NCBI GenBank assembly: GCA_005882235.1
Contig: VBCT01000093.1
Coordinates: forward strand, 1 to 8,707
Length of the DNA: 8,707 nt
Reading direction: 5' to 3'
Origin: Betaproteobacteria bacterium
GTDB taxonomy: Bacteria; Pseudomonadota; Gammaproteobacteria; Burkholderiales; SG8-39
Shown: in pieces, positions 6,872 through 8,707 of the stretch
Layout of the letters: each line of letters opens with the position of its first letter
Numbering within the stretch: position 1 is the first letter of the stretch
Notes under the pieces: generated by a model
The model's input: the letters and a program-made list of their open reading frames with translations, nothing else
Database searches by the model: none
What the model was told of the DNA's origin: nothing
Program-made: the position numbers and the translations under genes

Positions 6872-8707
6872 TCAGGGGTTGAGCTTGTCGAGCTGAGATC
6901 TAAGCTGTTTCAACGTTGTAAGGAACGTCGCTAGCCGCTCCCTTTCCTGGGCCACGACGGCTGCCGGGGCGCGCTCGACGAAATTCGGATTGGAGAGCTT
7001 AGCGTTGGCCTTGGCGATCTCCCCTTCGATTCGCGAAATCTCTTTCTGCAGCCGTGCGCGTTCGGCGGTAACATCCACTGCGATTCTTAGTTTCAGTCGG
7101 AAATCTCCGGCCACTTCCGTCGGAGTATTGTTTGCAAGCGACGCTGGCATTGAAGTCAAACCCAGGCGGAAGAACGCTACTAAAGCACTCACCCAGTGTG
7201 GCCTCGTGACTACCTTTACTGACTCTAGGCGTGCAAGAGCCGCCATGTAAGGTGCGTAGCGCTCAACCGATTTCGCGCCTCCTTCGATCTCGAGAGGAAC
7301 GCGTTGCCCCGGCGGAATCCCATTTTCGCTGCGGAGATTGCGTGTGGCGTTCCCAATAGCTTTGAGACTTGCGATTTCTCGCTCGGCCGTCTCATCAATT
7401 TTTTCTGGCTGCGACTTCGGGTAGGGCGCAAGCATAATCGTGTCGCCGGTTTTTCCCGCGAGTGGGGCGATCCTTTGCCACAACTCCTCCGTGATGAAGG
7501 GGATGATGGGGTGCGCAAGCCGCAATACCGCTTCGAGCACACGCACCAGCGCCCTGCGCGTGCCGCGCTGCTCTTCATCCGAGCCGCTCGCGAGCTGTAC
7601 CTTGGCGAGCTCGAGGTACCAGTCGCAGTACTCGTTCCAGACGAATTCATAGATCGCTCGCGCCGCGAAGTCGAAGCGGTACTCGTCGAAGCCTTTCGTC
7701 ACTTCGGCTTCCGTTCGTTGCAGTTGGCTGATGATCCAGCGATCGACGAAGGACAGCGTTACTGATTTCGATTCGTCCTGCCCACAGTCCTTACCTTCGC
7801 AGTTCATTAGAACGAAACGCGTCGCATTCCACAGCTTGTTGCAGAAGTTGCGATAGCCCTCGCAGCGGGAGAGGTCGAAGTTGAGCGTGCGCGCAAAGGT
7901 GGCGAGTGAAGCGAGAGTGAAACGCACCGCATCGGCACCGAAGGAAGGAATGCCGTTTGGATAGTGGGTCCTGATGTATTTCTCGATCTTGGCTTTGTGC
8001 TCGCCGCGCAGCAGGCCTATCGTGGATTTCTCGATCAGCGCGCCCGGACCGATGCCGTCGATTAGATCGAGCGGATCGAGCGTGTTACCTTTCGATTTCG
8101 ACATCTTCTCGCCTTCGGCGTCACGCACCAAGGCGTTGATGTAGACGTGGTGGAACGGCACCTTGCCGGTGAAGTGCTGCGTCATCATGATCATCCGAGC
8201 GACCCAGAAGAAGATGATGTCGAAGCCGGTGACCAGCACCGAGGAGGGAAGGAACCGCTTGAGGTCCGGCGTGTCTTCGGGCCAGCCGAGCGAGGTAAAG
8301 GGGACGAGTGCCGACGAGAACCACGTGTCGAGCACGTCATCGTCCTGCTTCAAATCACCGGTGTAACCCGCTCGCTTCGCGATCTCACCGGCTTCCCTTT
8401 CGGTTCGAGCAACTACGAAACGCTCACCATCTATAAGCGTGCCGTCGGTATACCAAGCTGGAATTCGATGACCCCACCACAATTGGCGCGATATGCACCA
8501 ATCCTGGATGTTCTCAAGCCATTGGTTGTACGTGGTGGTCCAATGTTCCGGGAAAAACTTGACCTCGCTCCTGGTGACTACTTTTAACCCTGCCTTCGCG
8601 AGGTTGTCCATTTTTACAAACCACTGATTTGTTAGCATCGGCTCGACAATCACGCCGGTGCGTTCGGAGCGAGGTACGCGCAGCTTATATGGCCTTTCCG
8701 AGGCCAA
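6872..8707 (-). CDS. valS: Valyl-tRNA synthetase, 5' end beyond the window
   Basis: 612 codons including the stop, open to the window edge; about 340 N-terminal residues, including the HIGH motif, are missing. The protein charges tRNA-Val with valine in the cytoplasm. Visible class I signatures in order are VPRSERTGVIVEP (start of the part after the editing domain), QDWCISRQLWWGHRIPAWY, DVLDTWFSSALVPF, FDIIFFWVARMIMM and KMSKS at 8093-8107 (fragment residues 201-205). A helical anticodon-binding domain follows, with IIPFITEELWQRI. The C-terminal tRNA-binding coiled coil runs from AERARLQKEISRIEGEIAKA to the TGA at 6872-6874. The fragment is intact, without frameshifts. A longer than expected linker lies at 7115-7204. 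It is probably co-transcribed with the MFS gene downstream. Confidence 0.97.
   Translation of the reverse strand: MASERPYKLRVPRSERTGVIVEPMLTNQWFVKMDNLAKAGLKVVTRSEVKFFPEHWTTTYNQWLENIQDWCISRQLWWGHRIPAWYTDGTLIDGERFVVARTEREAGEIAKRAGYTGDLKQDDDVLDTWFSSALVPFTSLGWPEDTPDLKRFLPSSVLVTGFDIIFFWVARMIMMTQHFTGKVPFHHVYINALVRDAEGEKMSKSKGNTLDPLDLIDGIGPGALIEKSTIGLLRGEHKAKIEKYIRTHYPNGIPSFGADAVRFTLASLATFARTLNFDLSRCEGYRNFCNKLWNATRFVLMNCEGKDCGQDESKSVTLSFVDRWIISQLQRTEAEVTKGFDEYRFDFAARAIYEFVWNEYCDWYLELAKVQLASGSDEEQRGTRRALVRVLEAVLRLAHPIIPFITEELWQRIAPLAGKTGDTIMLAPYPKSQPEKIDETAEREIASLKAIGNATRNLRSENGIPPGQRVPLEIEGGAKSVERYAPYMAALARLESVKVVTRPHWVSALVAFFRLGLTSMPASLANNTPTEVAGDFRLKLRIAVDVTAERARLQKEISRIEGEIAKANAKLSNPNFVERAPAAVVAQERERLATFLTTLKQLRSQLDKLNP

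Overview
The window reads as a stretch of a GC-rich proteobacterial chromosome, most likely a betaproteobacterium. This rests on the type IVa pilin C-terminus, the MoaC / BepA-type protease / small TusA group, and the ValRS sequence. Gene density is high, and no tRNA, rRNA, CRISPR array, IS element or long repeat is visible. The genus cannot be read from this sequence.

Region 1 (1-2115, + strand) holds the 3' end of a type IV major-pilin-like gene and a strong intrinsic terminator. Directly against the terminator T-tract begins a 563-residue polytopic membrane protein. Its N-terminal part resembles GT-C (TMTC/PMT-like) glycosyltransferases, and it ends in TPR repeats. The pairing suggests pilin glycosylation or another pilus-linked surface modification. 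This is the least characterised and most interesting part of the window.

Region 2 (2146-4159) holds divergent moaC (molybdenum cofactor synthesis, - strand) and a bepA-like periplasmic M48 metalloprotease with TPRs (+ strand). They share an 82-bp spacer with a readable moaC promoter. The protease has no good Shine-Dalgarno at its predicted start.

Region 3 (4185-5555) holds a chrB-type chromate-resistance/regulatory gene on the - strand and a divergent tusA-like sulfur-carrier gene. No chrA chromate transporter is present, so chrB looks like an orphan or an insertion between otherwise housekeeping genes.

Region 4 (5591-8707, - strand) holds the 3' two-thirds of valS (its start lies beyond the window), followed 24 nt later by an MFS exporter gene in the same reading frame. 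The two are probably co-transcribed. The valS product has an unusually long, poorly recognisable linker just before its C-terminal coiled coil.

The genes are mostly independent housekeeping or envelope functions rather than one pathway. The only group in which neighbouring genes suggest a shared system is the pilin plus the GT-C/TPR membrane protein. I do not see a clear new multi-gene defence or mobile system.
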